Part shown: in pieces, positions 5,589 through 5,705 of the stretch
Numbering within the stretch: the stretch's first letter is position 1
How the letters are laid out: the number at the start of each line of letters is the position of its first letter
Assembly: GCA_003454975.1 (NCBI GenBank)
Contig: DMST01000343.1
Coordinates: 11,458-17,162 of the forward strand
Source: Cytophagales bacterium
Lineage (GTDB): Bacteria; Bacteroidota; Bacteroidia; Cytophagales; Cyclobacteriaceae
Reading direction: 5' to 3'
DNA length: 5,705 bases
The notes under the pieces: model-generated
What the model was told of the DNA's origin: nothing
The model's input: the letters and a program-made list of their open reading frames with translations, nothing else
Database searches by the model: none
Position numbers and translations under genes: made by a program

Positions 5589-5705
5589 ATGAAGGGGACC
5601 AATCTGGGTGAATTCGAGGAAGTAGTCTTGCTGGTGGTGGGCATTCTGTACGACGATGCCTACGGAGTAGCCATTAAAGAGGAGATCAACCAACAGACCG
5701 GACGG
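5589..5705 (+). CDS. PadR-family transcriptional regulator, N-terminal part, runs off the right edge
   Basis: Only the first 39 codons are present; the gene continues past the right edge. The ATG at 5589-5591 begins MKGTNLGEFEEVVLLVVG, followed by LYDDAYGVAIKEEINQQTGR. This is the characteristic start of the PadR winged-helix domain: an N-terminal helix (LGEFEEVVLLVV), the DAYGVAI turn and the second helix with the EI pair. The full protein is usually about 110 residues and binds DNA as a dimer in the cytoplasm. In Bacteroidota, PadR genes often precede ABC transporter permease (FtsX/MacB-like) genes, so such genes may follow outside the window; that is expectation only. The paired repeats directly upstream suggest autoregulation. 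The local sequence before the gene is more AT-rich than its surroundings. Confidence 0.85.
   Translation, partial: MKGTNLGEFEEVVLLVVGILYDDAYGVAIKEEINQQTGR

Overview
The window looks like Bacteroidota chromosome of intermediate GC, possibly Saprospiria or Cytophagia. Three things suggest this: DUF4157 ('eCIS core') proteins of a type common in that phylum, lipoprotein and Tat-lipoprotein signals, and candidate promoters that resemble the Bacteroidota pattern (TTG, about 20 bases, TAnnTTTG) more than the enterobacterial -35/-10. The lineage below phylum level is a guess.

Left part (1-2342, minus strand): a tandem pair of genes for DUF4157 proteins. The complete one (552-2342, 596 aa) has a low-complexity N-terminus with recurring V/I-Q-R/K motifs, a DUF4157 domain with HEAWH, and a C-terminal domain that looks to me like a glutamine synthetase/GCS-fold carboxylate-amine ligase ('amidoligase'). 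The second gene (start at 355) runs off the left edge and shares about 59 of 84 aligned residues in its visible N-terminal half. The 196 bases between them hold a coding-like stretch that seems frameshifted: a small gene or gene remnant. DUF4157 proteins are known as candidate cargo of extracellular contractile injection systems, so this may be an effector array; no injection-system structural gene is in view.

Middle (2564-3307, minus strand): an SGNH/GDSL hydrolase lipoprotein, probably a carbohydrate-esterase-like enzyme, with GAS in place of GDS at the nucleophile block. It is divergent from a PhoX-family (DUF839) Tat-exported lipoprotein (3690-5372, plus strand). The 382-base divergent region holds candidate promoters for both genes, a 13-base inverted repeat at the predicted SGNH transcription start, and a 7-4-7 direct repeat with Pho-box-like geometry upstream of the PhoX gene.

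Right edge (5589 onward, plus strand): the first 39 codons of a PadR-family regulator. They are preceded by two near-identical 21-base repeats 41 bases apart, the first overlapping a TAnnTTTG promoter element, which suggests autoregulation.

The SGNH and PhoX products are both predicted envelope hydrolases and could share control. I see no direct functional link between them and the DUF4157 pair. No tRNA, rRNA, CRISPR array or insertion sequence was seen.
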